Source: Neospora caninum Liverpool (lineage: Eukaryota; Apicomplexa; Conoidasida; Eucoccidiorida; Sarcocystidae). Taken from it: a stretch of DNA of 64,000 nucleotides. Shown here in pieces: positions 11,801 to 23,800 of this stretch (position 1 is its first letter; each line of letters starts with the position of its first letter). Location of the stretch: positions 1,302,001 to 1,366,000 of the forward strand of contig NC_018396.1 in assembly GCF_000208865.1 (NCBI RefSeq). Direction: 5' to 3'. The notes beneath the pieces are model-generated. The model was given only the letters and a program-made list of their open reading frames with translations, had not been told where the DNA came from and did not search any database. Both the position numbers and the translations under genes were made by a program.

Positions 11801-14800
11801 CGGCCATCTCGGCGTCCCTGTATCTCCTTGACCTGTGGCTGACAGACGACAGCGAGAAGACTCAGCCGCTAACAAAAGCCGACAGAGGAGTCGAGGAGAC
11901 CGCAGAGGTTTCCTCACAGCAGCCTCACGACGCTTCTTCTCCCTCGAACAGCTGGCGGCTCGCTGTCTCTGCGGCGAGAGACACGCCGGCGCGAGGCCAC
12001 GACAGGGTAGGCACTGCGGCGACCGCGCCCTGGCTCTGGGGGGACAGAGGCGACGGAGGGCGGCCCGGGCCCGGAGCGGACGGGGAAGGCGAGGAAACGG
12101 TCGCGAGTCCCTTTGCCGACTTGGTGGCGAGAGAAGAGGGTGGGGAGTTTCAGCGAAAGACTGAAGAACGTGTGGTGGCCAGGCAGGTATCTCTTCACTT
12201 CATGGCGCTCCGAGGCTGGCTGCTCGCCTCCAAGGTGACGCAGACAAACAGAGAGATGAAGCCGCTGGACCTTCGAGCGAGGCAAGCAGAGAAAAGACGC
12301 TCTGGATCGCCCTCGACAAAGGCTGCAGCCCGCCGTGCGTCTTCCCGTCTTTCTTTTGGCAAGGGCGAGCGAAGGGAGAGTGCCATTCCTTCGTTGTGGA
12401 ATTCTCAGATCCACGCTGTTCAGAGACTTCTCTTCCATGGAGACAGCTTTCCCGAGGCCCTCCAGTTTGCGAGCGCCAGCGCACCTTCCTGTCTGACACA
12501 TTCGTCTTTCGTGCATGCAGCGTCCGACTCGGCGCCGCGGCCGCGCGACCTTGCGCCGGCGGTGCGCTCTGAGGCCAAGGGCGAGGGGAAGCAGACCCTC
12601 CCGCAGAGTGCCGGGAACGTCAGGGTCGCCGTCTGTGGCCGGAACGCGGGCAGAACTGGAGGCGCTTCGCTCACGCTCCTGGCGGCTGTGTGGCGTGCTC
12701 TCGCGCTGGCGTTTTCCTCCCTGTCTCACCAGTTTGTCCCTGCTGCTCTGCCTGGCCGCCGGGCGTCGCCGTCAGGCCTGGGAGTGAGAACGCGCCCGCC
12801 AGAGACAGCCAGAAATCTCAAGCTGCACATCCTCCGAGGCCTCTCTAACTTCATGGTCCAGTGTGCCTTCTCGCCCCTTCCAAGTCCAGCAGACCTCCCC
12901 GGCTCGGCGTCTTCCTCCGCTGCAGCTGTGACGTTCGAGATGGGGAAGGAGAGCGGAGCAGCCGATGAGGGCGAAGCCGAGACAGTCACCGCGGGAGAGA
13001 AAGGGGAGCGAAAGCAGAAGAGCAGCGACGCAGTGACGCAGGTGGATATGCGACGCTCAGCGACGGTCCTGACGGCGGGGTTGCTGCCGCTCATTCACAG
13101 CGTCGGTTCCACCAGTCCGGCGTGTGCGTGTGGGGCGGAAGAAAGGACTGTTCTTCTGGACACGGTTCTGACGTTTCTTCGCTCGCTTCTCGACCAAGTC
13201 GCCACGACTCGTCTCCACCCGCGCCGATGTTTTTGCTGCTCTTGCCAGGGCCTCGCGGCCTCGACACGGAGAAAAGGCGAGGCGCGCAGTCTCGACCCCA
13301 CAAAGGCGGGCCCGCTTGGAGACTGCGGGAGGAAGGGTGGCTCGCCAGTTGGCGTCCTGGCGCCAGAACGAGGCGAAGAAGGCAAAGCGGGGCCAGGTAT
13401 CGCGGCCCCTGCAGGTGCACAGGCGGGTTTGTCTGGGGTTGCCGTCGCCGAGCTCGCCGAGAAAGGAAGCGACCTCCGCAAGACGGATGAAACGCCTGCG
13501 GAGAGAGACATCGAGCCTTCGGCACAGAAGACGGGAGAGCGCGGAGGAAGGGAGAGGGAAGTGCAAGAGAGAGAAGAGAAAGATCTGGAGTGCCGTCTGT
13601 GTGGGGGGTGTTGTCACGACTGTGCGAAACCTCTCGTGGCGTCTCTGACCAAGGCGCGTGTCCTCTGGTCTTCCGTTCTCGAGGCTCTGCTTGCGTGCTT
13701 CGACTTTCCTCTCCTTCTTCTCCCTCTCTTAAACGAACGCAAGGGATTCTCGGTTCTCCAAAAACTCATCCACTTCCTGCTTCAGGGGGGACTGAGGGCC
13801 CTTCAGATGGCCGTCCGAGAGAGTCGACAGACAGAAGCCGTTCTCTCGGCTTCGCAGGGTTCCCGAGAGGCGGCGAGCTGCCACGCTTCTGCGAGACTCG
13901 CCGAGGCGAGAAACGGGAGGGCAGAACTCGAGAGGGCCTGGGACCGGACCCTGGAGTGGCTCGGACGGCTCGTGCACGTAAGTCGGAAGACCGCTCCTTC
14001 GTGCTTCTCCAAGACCCTGGATGTGTCTCTCTACGGCGGTGCCTGCACGCGGGCTTGTCGGAGACCGCGAGCGCTTGAGGCCCGCACGAAAGCGAAGAGA
14101 TCAGAGAACTGCGGCCCGCGGCCCCCTTCTCCAAGGGCGTCATGCTGCGCGGCCGAGACGAAACGGGCTCGTCTCAGTGAAGACAAATCTGGACGAGCAG
14201 GAAGAGGCGAACCTGAAGATGCTCACCCGGCGGCGGAAGACGCAAGCCGCTGGAGGTCACAAGCGGGAACGAAGGGACGAGTGCGCTGCAGCTCTTGTGG
14301 AGACTGGCTCTCGGATGGGGCTGACGAAGATCCCTCCCTTGAAGGCCAGAAAACAGACGACTCGGAGGAGGAACTGGAGTCGGACTCCGAAATCGCGGGG
14401 TGCGCGGTAGACCCCGCCACATTAGCGTGGACCATTGAGGAGAGCTGTGCTCGCGCTGCGACGGCCTTGCTCCAGCACCGCACGAAGGTTCCTCTGTCGC
14501 GAGTTCTTCGGCAAGAGCTTCTCCTCCGTCTCGGGTTTTCCGCATTGACGCAAGACGCCCTTCTCCGGCATCCGCTCCGCGGGCTGTATTCAGTTCCCCC
14601 TACTTTCTCCTTTGCCTTTCCGGGCCAGTCTCCCCCCGCGCCCGGAGGGACAGTTCCGCTTGTGGGGAGGTCCCCAGAAGCGATCGCCGTCGCCAGTTGG
14701 GCCCCTCCGCCGCTGCAGCCGCCGGGGACGCAAGGCCCAGGGGCGACAGGTGCCAGCGGATGTATCGGCGGCAGCGTGGGTCAACAGCCCCAGGCCGTCT

Positions 14801-17085
14801 TGCTTGGGCTCCAACAGCATCAGGCGTTGCAGTCGATGGAGGAGCAGATGGTGCGGACGCTCGAAATTCAACAGATGACTGAGGGGATTGCTGAAGAAAA
14901 CGAAGGGACCGATGGCGGCCCGCCCACACTCGTCGAGATTCTTTTGCACACCGTCTGCTCGCTGCTCTTCGCGACCCGCGGAGAGATGACGCCCGTCGAG
15001 ACAGTTCAGTGGAGCAGTCTCTTCGGTCCGCTGTCTGGTGATTCTCAAGTCACCGACCCTCCCCGTTCGTCTCGTGGAGCCTGGGAAGGCGAAGCCGACA
15101 GGAGCCGGTCGCGGGGCTGGGAGTTTGGTCTCGAGGACAGACGCCCACTGAGAACGGCTGGCGAGGTCGAGGAACGGGGACAGCTTCTCCTCTTTGCTAT
15201 GCTCGAGGCGCTGCTCCTGCCTCCTGCTGCCCGTGCGTTCAGCAAATCTGGCTCCAGTGGAGACTCCTTCTCCGCAGGCGTCAACGATCTCGCGTTTCCC
15301 TCTCAGAGCGGCCCCGCTGGCCCCACCGATGCTCAGCGCGACAAGGCTGAAGGGACAGCCGGCGCCTACGAGCCGGTGCGCTGCGGTCTCACGGTCCCGC
15401 CCCGGCTCCAGCTGCGGAGATGGCCCTTCGTCTTCACCTTTCATCTCCTGGCCGGTTCGTGTCTGCCTCTGTGGGGCGCACATTTTCTCCGCCGCAGCGC
15501 CTTTGCCTCCTGCTGTCCATGCTGTCCTGCCCTCGAGAGCAAGGGATCTGCGAACGACAGCGAGCGGTCGCCCTGCATGGGCGAGAGGGCCAGCCCTCAA
15601 GCGGCCAGCCTTCCGCACCCCGGCCACGGATCCGACGTCCTGGCTGCTCCGGCTTCTCTCGAGGCGACGAAAAACGCATGTCCAAGGCTCCACTTTGTGC
15701 ATAGTTGGTGCGCCTGCTGTTACTGCTTTCCCCAGCCTCACAGTCCGTGCATTAAGGCGCTGACAATGGGAAACAGCTCTCTGGCGTTCGTGCCTCCGGC
15801 CCCCATTGCGGCAGCGGCTTCTGCGGTTGCTGGAGTCGCGGCTCGTCTTGCCCCAGCTCTGCCGGGATCTTCTCGCTCTTCTACACGCGCCGTCGAGGCG
15901 CTCGGCGTGCTACCCGGGGTGGGTCTGTCGTCCCTCGGCGGTGAGAGAACGGTTTCTATCGATCGCGAGGAAGGTCGGGCGAGTGTTCTCGTCTCGGAGA
16001 CCGGCGATTTATTTGGCACACAGCTCGAGTCGGAGCCGCCTTGCGCCCCCGCATCGCTGGCTGTCTTTGTCTCGGCCCTGGTTGCGGCGGCTTTCAAGCC
16101 CCATCTGTTCTCGCTTCTTGACACGAATGCAAGCTACGCGACAAACATGTGGGATGGGAACTCCGCCGGTGCTCTCTCGTCCATCGTCGGGTACGGGGGA
16201 TCAGGTAGCGGCGGTAAAGGCGAGAGAGGCGACGGCGTGGGGACAACAGCGACACCGGCCACAAGCCGCGGGCCTGCTGCAAGCGCAGCAGTTTCTTCGG
16301 CTTCTGAGCAGTCTAACACATCTCAAGCACTGCAACTCCCCTATCTGCTGCATTCGCCGCCGACCTTCCTGTTGCATCCCCTGCAAGAAATTCTTCTCGC
16401 GGGCTTGCCCCCTCGATTTTCCTCGCTGTTTGTCGGCGTCCAGGCGCCGCAGCCAAGCATCGTTCCTCCTATCGCCCGGGTGGCTGCCGCTGTGGGCCAG
16501 GCGCTTCAGTTTACTGCCACGCACCGGCCGGCAGAGGCTTCCTGTCAGGTTCGGGAACCGGCCTGTCTCGACACCTGTCGCCCAGGGGCCTTCTTTTCGC
16601 TTCTGGAGGAATTTCACAAATGCTTCTTCGCCGTCGACTTTCTTCGTGTCGGAGCTCTCCTACAGCAGCAGCAACTCCTTCATCGCCACCGGCAGCTCGA
16701 CAGCTTAGTGGCCATGGGCCGAGGAGCAGTCGGTGGCGTCGGCTTGGGCAGCCCCTCCTGCGAAGGAGACGCTGGGTCTCCGAGAGGGAACGGTCTCTCC
16801 TCGGAGGCCGAGGGGTTAGCTGCGCTCGCCGCAGGCATTGGAGCGGCAGCGGCCGCTGGGGACGTGCTCGCGCTCCTACGTCTCATGGCGCCGGTTAAGC
16901 CTGTGGGAACTGGACCGGCCTCCTCGCCCTCTTCAAAGGAGACGGTCACTGGAAAGGGCGCCGCAGGCGGGAAACGCGGCGGGATCGGAGCTGCTGGTGG
17001 GGCCTTCGGCCACGGTGCATTGGGTGGAGCAGCTGGCGACCAGCCTCGGAAAGTGCCAGGGGGGAAGGGGAAAGGGAAACGGTGA
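5860..17085 (+). CDS. Giant low-complexity protein with Cys clusters, unrecognised
   Basis: Two exons, 5860-8622 and 8875-17085, joined in phase 0 (GAG|GTGAGA donor; TCTTTGTCTTTTAG acceptor). They encode about 3,657 residues. The ATG at 5860 has a strong context (AAAGATGG). The family was not recognised. Visible traits are alternating Leu-rich helical stretches (for example LLRLLANAGLPFL, AISASLYLLDLWL), which could form an alpha-solenoid. Between them lie long Ser, Arg, Glu and Gly-rich linkers. Cys-rich patches include CFCCSCQG (about 13,231), CRLCGGCCHDC (about 13,590), CSSCGDW (about 14,290), CCPCCP (about 15,510) and CACCYC (about 15,710). A poly-Gln/Leu segment (LQQQQLLHRHRQ) precedes a Gly/Lys-rich C-terminus. 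The exon is GC-rich and open over 8.2 kb; antisense ORFs of up to 493 codons are composition shadows. A nuclear scaffold role is possible, but nothing in the sequence proves it. Confidence 0.8.
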
Positions 17086-20077
17086 AGATGTGAGGGGAAC
17101 GGGACCACGCTTCTCGAGGTCGTGTGAAAGAAAACACTGCAGACGTGGGTCCGGTTAGGAATCAACTGGAGGAGTCTCGGCGACTTGTGAAGAGGCGGAG
17201 AGTCCCCTTGGCCCGTAAGCCTGCGGAATGCGCCGCTAATGACTCGTTTCGCTCCACTGCAACAGGATAACCGCTAGGGGGATACTTATACGACAGTTTC
17301 CCGTCACAGGCAACTGTCATTCTTGTTCTTTTCAGTCAACTGAGCACGAGATCACCTGCTCCGTCGGGAGTGTGATCATGCCTGGAGTCCCACAATCTAG
17401 CATCTCGAGGAGCCCAACGATCGTGGCATAGAACGGTGTTTGTGAATAAACATCAATTGGTCTAGAATCCAGGCACAGGCTTCGCGGGGGAGACGAAACT
17501 TTCGGGACATTCATGGTGGATGTGTGCAGTGGAACAAGGCGGCCAGATCGTGTGTTACCCTTTGACGACGTTCCGTGCCGTGGGGCAAGAAGTGCTAAGC
17601 GAAATCTAGGCAAGAACGATGTGAGAAGCCGTTTCCAGTGTAAATTTGACTAGACGCATGGCTGTTGGTGTAGGGTAGGCAAGGCGAAATGCCGCTGCTG
17701 AAAAAAAAAAACGACACAGGAGCTGCTTCTGGAACCGTGGTGGTGAGATGGAAAGTAGCAGTCTTACTCAGAGGGCTGCCTTCATGGAGTGCACGTATTA
17801 GCGGCAGCGGGTAGACGAACCATCTACACTGTGGAGGCTGGCGAACTGGAAACAGATTTGCATACAGCGCCAGTGACAGGCCGACACGCGGCTCGGTAGT
17901 GATCCCATCTGGAATTTGTATATCTCGAATAAAAGGGGGAGGCTTGGCCCTTCTGCTCGCCGGATGCTTGGCTTTTGGACACGTTTTGTGCCTGTAAAAT
18001 GTTGCTTTTGATGGTTGAATCTATTCTTCAGTACTGGCAAATGCAGCTCAGCTAATCCAGTTTTGGTTGGTGCTGGTGTTAAACTCTTGTCGCTGAAGGG
18101 GTACGCTAACGAAGGCTGCCAGGGTCTGTCTCCCGTGGCGGCTTCTATGGGGGCGGTGTGGATTCTGCAGCAGGGCGATGTGCCGTCAAGTTTTGCAGTT
18201 AAATGGGGGGCAGGGCAAGTCTGAGCTCACGGCGTGACTCTACGTTTTGAATCGAGCTGGCTCTTCGCGGAGCCTTCAGTTCTCTGGTAGAGTTGCTCGA
18301 CGGCAACGAGTTCGACATTTGGAAGAGCGCGACACTATAAAATAGGTAAAGCCGGCTTCACAGGAGCATCACACAGACACAAGAACCCCTGATTTGCCGT
18401 GTGGGATGGAGTACTCGCACATGCGTAAACCTCGAGAGAATTTCAGAGGCGGGAGGTAGCAACTCTCATCTGTCATTTTCTCTCCACGCTGTAGACGTGG
18501 AAGTTCGTCACAGGCGTCGCTTCGTTCGAACTCTCTTTCAAACGGAACAAGAATTGCAATTCGCGGACAACCCTCGAGATATATAAGATTGCGAAGTGAG
18601 CTCGGTGCAATGGGAGCGTCTTAAGTGCGAACGAAGCCGGCCAGAGTCCAGCACGTTGGCGAACAAAGTTGGTTCTCAAGCGGCATTATATCGAATCCGA
18701 GAAAAACTGAGGAAAAACTCTGACGTCGCTGAAAAATGCGAACAGCAAGGATGTGTATTGGGCCGACTAGATGGGTCTCTTTTGTGAGATCAACTTCACG
18801 CTTTTTTACTGTGGCCTTCAGCCGACCCCCCCCCCCTCCCTCTCGTCATCAGTAGAAAAAACTGGTCTCAACACTGCAAGGCACCGCAATTAAAAGGTGG
18901 CCCAAACGGGGACGCGAGCGGTGTTTATTTTTCACATACAAGGCTGGATCGAAAGGTAGGATTCCTTGCTTAGTTCGAGTCAAATGAAGCTTGAAGCATC
19001 TCACCATCTATACCTTCGTGCACACTTTGTGATATTGTGCTCGATATATTCTACGTAGGTTCATGGACCCTACAGAACGGACTTCTCTTCCCAACATGCT
19101 AAAAAACAATGTTTCGCGGATGTTAAAAACCTTTGCTTCAAACTGTTGGAAGCATTTTGCTATTTTATATGTGAACTGAATCACAGCTTCATACGCCAGA
19201 GTTCCGACCGTCCAGGCGTGCCGCCGTCGCCTGGTTGAACTCCTGCTGTTTTCCGAGCGGTTGCGTGTAAGGGTGAGACTCGGGTGCGAATCCAAAAATG
19301 TAGTGGCATCATCTAAACCAACATTCCCACGGGTCCTGTCAAGCATCTGGGACGAATTTGCAACACTTCGTCCCTGGATATGAAACACGATTAGCACGAA
19401 TGTACACTCGGTGTCAATCAGTAAATCAGGGTCGTGCTAGTCCGTGCGCTTCGCTATATGGAAGCAACTGACCTGCATGTGGTATCAGGCGTCCGGCAAC
19501 GAAGCACCCAACGTATAATTCGCTTCACTAAATCTCCAGCGATCTGATTCAGCAATAGGGGGTTAAGAAATTTTCTAACCCTCTACTCGTAGACAGGCTA
19601 GGTTTTGAGTGCATTATTTAAGATCCGAATCTACGCATCCGTTCCACGTGTGCTTGTCATGTGGGGTCGCAGTATGCATGCAGGGCTGATCATGAAAAAT
19701 TCGACTGAGGCGCACCGGCGACGCGTGAAGCCGGCAGAAACTGGCTAGATTGTTATCGTGGCCGCGCTGCCTGGGACCCTCTTCCATACTCGTGCAGTGA
19801 TGATCCTATGCCAACGTCTCTGGCATCTATTGATACCAGCGTAAATACACACCTGTCTGTTCCACGTGTGTGTGCGCTGGCTTTTTAAACGCGTCCAGAT
19901 TCCTTCGATCTTAGTAGTGTTTTCTTTTTGCATTACCGAAATCTTTGTCCGCAAATGCCATTTTGGTGTCTTGAGGCCCTGCACGATTCAGTTCGAAAGT
20001 ATTGGTCTTTCTCAAAACCTGTGTAGTCGCTGCCAGTCGTTCCTGGTGTGACCTGGTGGCTGCGCCAGACCAGCAGG
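17086..20077. other. Intergenic, about 3 kb
   Basis: This presumably holds the 3' UTR of the giant gene and then intergenic sequence. GC content drops visibly after about 17.1 kb. It contains an A11 run near 17,701 and a C-rich run near 18,827. Short ORFs on both strands (the longest is 129 codons on the minus strand, 19008-19397) show no family match, no convincing splice framework and no codon bias like the neighbours. Confidence 0.5.
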
Positions 20078-20488
20078 ATGCGAGTTCTCGTCTTACTCGA
20101 CTGTATCCTAGTTTTTTCGCATATCTGTGGCCCTTTGCTTGGATGCCATCACGCGTCCGTCGCTAGACGAAAGAGACGGTTGCAGGTGGACGGTGAATTG
20201 AGACTCGGTATGGGCTCCCCGTATGGTGTGTAGTGTGCCCCAAGCTTTTTACACGTTATGGTTGTCGTTTCGAGAGTTGCAGTCAAGATGGCAGCGAGCT
20301 CTGGGGCGCTTCCGTTCGCGGACTTCGGCTCCATGAAACGGTACAATGTAGTGCAGCTGCAGGATCACCACCATAAATTGAATAAACATGAAGCGCGACG
20401 TTACAGCTTACCAGCTCCGATCTTTCATGAGAGGACACGCTTCACTTCTCTGGCTTCTGCAGAGGTGGAAACACCTCAGAAGTCGTAA
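20078..20488 (+). CDS. Possible small secreted protein, or N-terminus of the downstream phosphatase-like gene
   Basis: Two putative exons, 20078-20192 and 20283-20488 (donor GACG|GTGAAT, acceptor GAGAGTTGCAG), give 106 residues. The product begins with a signal-peptide-like stretch, MRVLVLLDCILVFSHICGPL, followed by a basic RRKRR. The second exon encodes a neutral, Ser/His-containing segment and ends at TAA. It lies only about 330 bases upstream of the first sure exon of the histidine-phosphatase-like gene, on the same strand. An alternative is that it is that gene's 5' end, spliced from GCAGAG|GTGGAA near 20465. No compatible acceptor could be fixed, so it is listed separately with low certainty. 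Confidence 0.35.
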
Positions 20489-20815
20489 TGAACATAGTGA
20501 ATCCGTTCACACAGTGGCTGTCCCATGCTCACCTAAGTTCTCCCTGCATGTCGACGTACGATTTGCGGCATACGAAGATGCACACGACGAGGGCGCTTCA
20601 TGCCTCACGGGAAGTAGTTCGCGTACGGGCACTCTACACTCTGGGTCAGAGTTAATCACCCCGGAGCGTTTCCAGTCCAAGAGGATGCCAGTTCCTCCGC
20701 ATGCCGAATCGAACGTAGCCGCACAAATTCAGATGGACACACTGCAGCTGAGGAAAGTCAGGCTTTCATTACTGGTTGGAGAGGAGAGCCTGAAGACCGG
20801 AACTCCCGTTCTGCG

Positions 20816-23800
20816 ATGAGACTCAATGCATGTCAGCGGGAAGCTCTCCTGAATTACTTTCGTGTCCAGATTTTCCCTCTGCTGCGTATTAGGTTCCTTG
20901 GGCTGAGCCTCTTCTGCGTGATTGTCAGACCTGTGTGGAAATGGTGGGCCGGGCCTATCGTGAAGGCCATTGTGGGCGGCCAGATCATCAGCCACATTCG
21001 TTCCCACAGGATCCGCAACTCGCCAAGCAGGATTATTCTCGTCCAGGAAACAGAAACGTGGGTACCGGCGAACCGGGATGGGTCCACGTACTTGCTGCAC
21101 GTTCGAGTGCGCAGGAGAACATGAAGTTCTCGAGCACAGCTCCCCATCAACTCGGTACCCCACGGGTGTATGGTGGTCGTGAACCTCTCTCTGCCGAGTC
21201 CAAAATATTTCCATGTCACGAGTGTCACGCTCATTAAAAATTTATTCGTGGTTTGCATCTTCGAGGTCGGAGCAGTTCGTACATCGTTCCCAGCATGACA
21301 GTTCACTAGCCTCCCCGCCCGACCTGGTAGGGTATTCCTACAGCTCGTGGCAGGCAACTGTGAGTGGCATGTTTCTTGGTGCAGTGAGGCGGAGTTAGCC
21401 GTCGATGGAAGCAGCAACAAACCGGATCATGAGATCGAGTTAACCCAATCAGGTAGAACACGGGAAAAATCACAGGACACTAACGCGAAGAGGGCCCCCC
21501 GCCCCCTCGTCGAAGGTGCGACGCTCCATGCTCAGACACGTGCAAGATGCGAAGCGGAGTTGCCACATTCGCAAAACGGTGGGGAAGAAGTTCTCTGATG
21601 TACGCTTTCAACCTATCTCATGCAGGAATCATTGAGGCTAGGCTTATTGGAGAGCAGTTGTTTCGTTTGTTGGGAGTACAACGGCTGCGGTTCTACTGCT
21701 CTCCCTACAAGAGAACCAGACAAACATTGGCATCTCTGCTTGAGGGCCTGCAAGGAGCGGCGCGTGAAGCACAGGAAGCTTTCGGGAAGCACAGCTCCTT
21801 GGGCCAGCTCCGTGAGTTGCAGCTTCAGAAGGTGCCCCACTGAAATGCATGGCTGTTCAGGCACACCACAAGAAGGAATGTGAAGCAAACATGATAGGCA
21901 GGCATATTTCGATCCGGCGCGCCGACATACCGGTCACGTGTTACTACTTGCGTTTGAAGCCCATTACGTCCCAGCTCCTATGGACGCTATGTTGATGCAG
22001 AGGAAGTGCTTCGGGCAACATGGCGCAGGATGTTTACGCTAGCTGAAGGAAGCCTGGAGAAACAGGAATCACCTGAGGAAAAATCTAGTGCAGACAGACA
22101 TGCTTTGAAAGCGGATACAACGCAGTCCTGGAAATCAACCTACGACATCCACGAAGATATTAGACTGAGAGATCAGGAGATGGGCTTCGGTAAGCAGTTT
22201 TTCTCTTTAGAAAAGGAGTGGTTCCTCACTTATAAATATATAATCGCTTTCACGCCGCTGGTTCACGTTGACTGTTCTTTGTACGTTTGTACCGTGCATC
22301 GCCTAAGAGGTACGCGAAACTCAAGAACTCACTAATGCCATCGTCGGTTTCGTGAGACAGATGACCGTACGAGCTTCTGCCGTTGGTGCTTTAAGAAGAC
22401 GTTCTCGCCAGCTCCATCAAACTGGCAAACAAAGAAAGCAATGCGTTTAGGACAAGAGCAGTTTCGGAGGTAGATGCTGTTAGGCCTTCTTCCTTCATGT
22501 TTGCCCTGAGGGAGACTGGGCAAGTGCCACCGGGCCGCTCTCTAGCAATGAACGGGTTCTCCCTGTTGTGGCGTTATTCTCCGGCGGCAGATGAATCTCA
22601 TTTCTGAATTCGATTTTGGTTTGCCCTTTTCTCTGGGAGGTCAGACGCATGCCGGTGGGTGCATACGTCTACTAGGCAGCCATAATGTTGTTCGATCCCG
22701 CAACGCCACGAAAAAGTTTTACACGTGCCCTGTTCTCTCTTCTCTCTTTTTTTCCCGACACACAGGGCGATCGAGAACACAGTTAGTGAAGGAGTTCTTC
22801 GAGAAGAACTTTGAGGCAAACAAGTTTTACAGGTAACGCGCCGACGCCCAATTTGTGGTGAACGAGTCTCTGCGTGTGGCACGTGCCTCCATTGCTGTCC
22901 CTCCGGGTGCCTGAGCGGATAGGCGATCTCTAGGGACAAGGGACTTTAAAGAACTGAGATTTAGAGCAGGTTGGTCACTATCGCCTTTCCTCACCTGCTA
23001 ACCTCTCTTCTGTGTTGTAGACAACTTCAGGTTCTCAGGGGGCGAGTCAGGGGCCGATGTCTTCGACAGGGTGGCTTCATTTGAAGCGCATTTAGAACGT
23101 GACTTCGAGACGAAAGCTTTCGTGGACAATTGTGTGATTGTTACGCACAGAGCCATTATCGGGTAAGCACAAAGCGTTTCCTCGTTGAAGCGAAGGAAAT
23201 ACCTGCGTAGGCATTCTGCCATGGGCCTCTATACATCGAATTTCTCCGCCTCTGAACACGTGTAACACTGTGCCAGCTAGTCACTTTTTCTTCGAGAGGT
23301 ATGAACGGAATCTGATCTCCCTGGGACTTACAGCTCCGTGATTTGAACTCCTGGTGGTATCTACGCCTACGGTTACCACCTGGCTTGTTTTTTTGTCCAA
23401 TGTGTTCGCCGAATTTCGGCCTGTTCTTCATCTCTTCGTCGCAGAGTCCTGATTGCTCTTCTCGCACCGGGGTCGTCAAACGTGGACGGCCTTCTCGCTG
23501 AAACTTGGGGTTCCCGGACTTTCCTGATTCTGACCAAAGACCCATGTTCCGGAAGATACAGGTGAACGCCAAGTCCGCTACGAAACCTTACCCTCCACTG
23601 GTTTTCTTGCTTTTGGCGATCAGTGTACAGTGATTGCCGTAACCTGTCCTCGGTGTACACGATAGAACCATGAAACGTTTATACAAAGAATAAACGGAAA
23701 TGCAACAGATGTTCCACAGTCGGGGGAGCAGAGCACTGGGCTCTGGTGCTCGTAACGGAATTTCATAGGAACTTCGAAAAGGCACCATATAAGGAACTTT

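Noticed and set aside
22412..22469. Extra exon in the phosphatase-like gene (frame with NWQTKKAMRLG)
   Set aside because: It has plausible splice sites and fits the upstream phase, but its length would break the phase to the next exon. The family spacing between the FG motif and FYRF is already correct without it.
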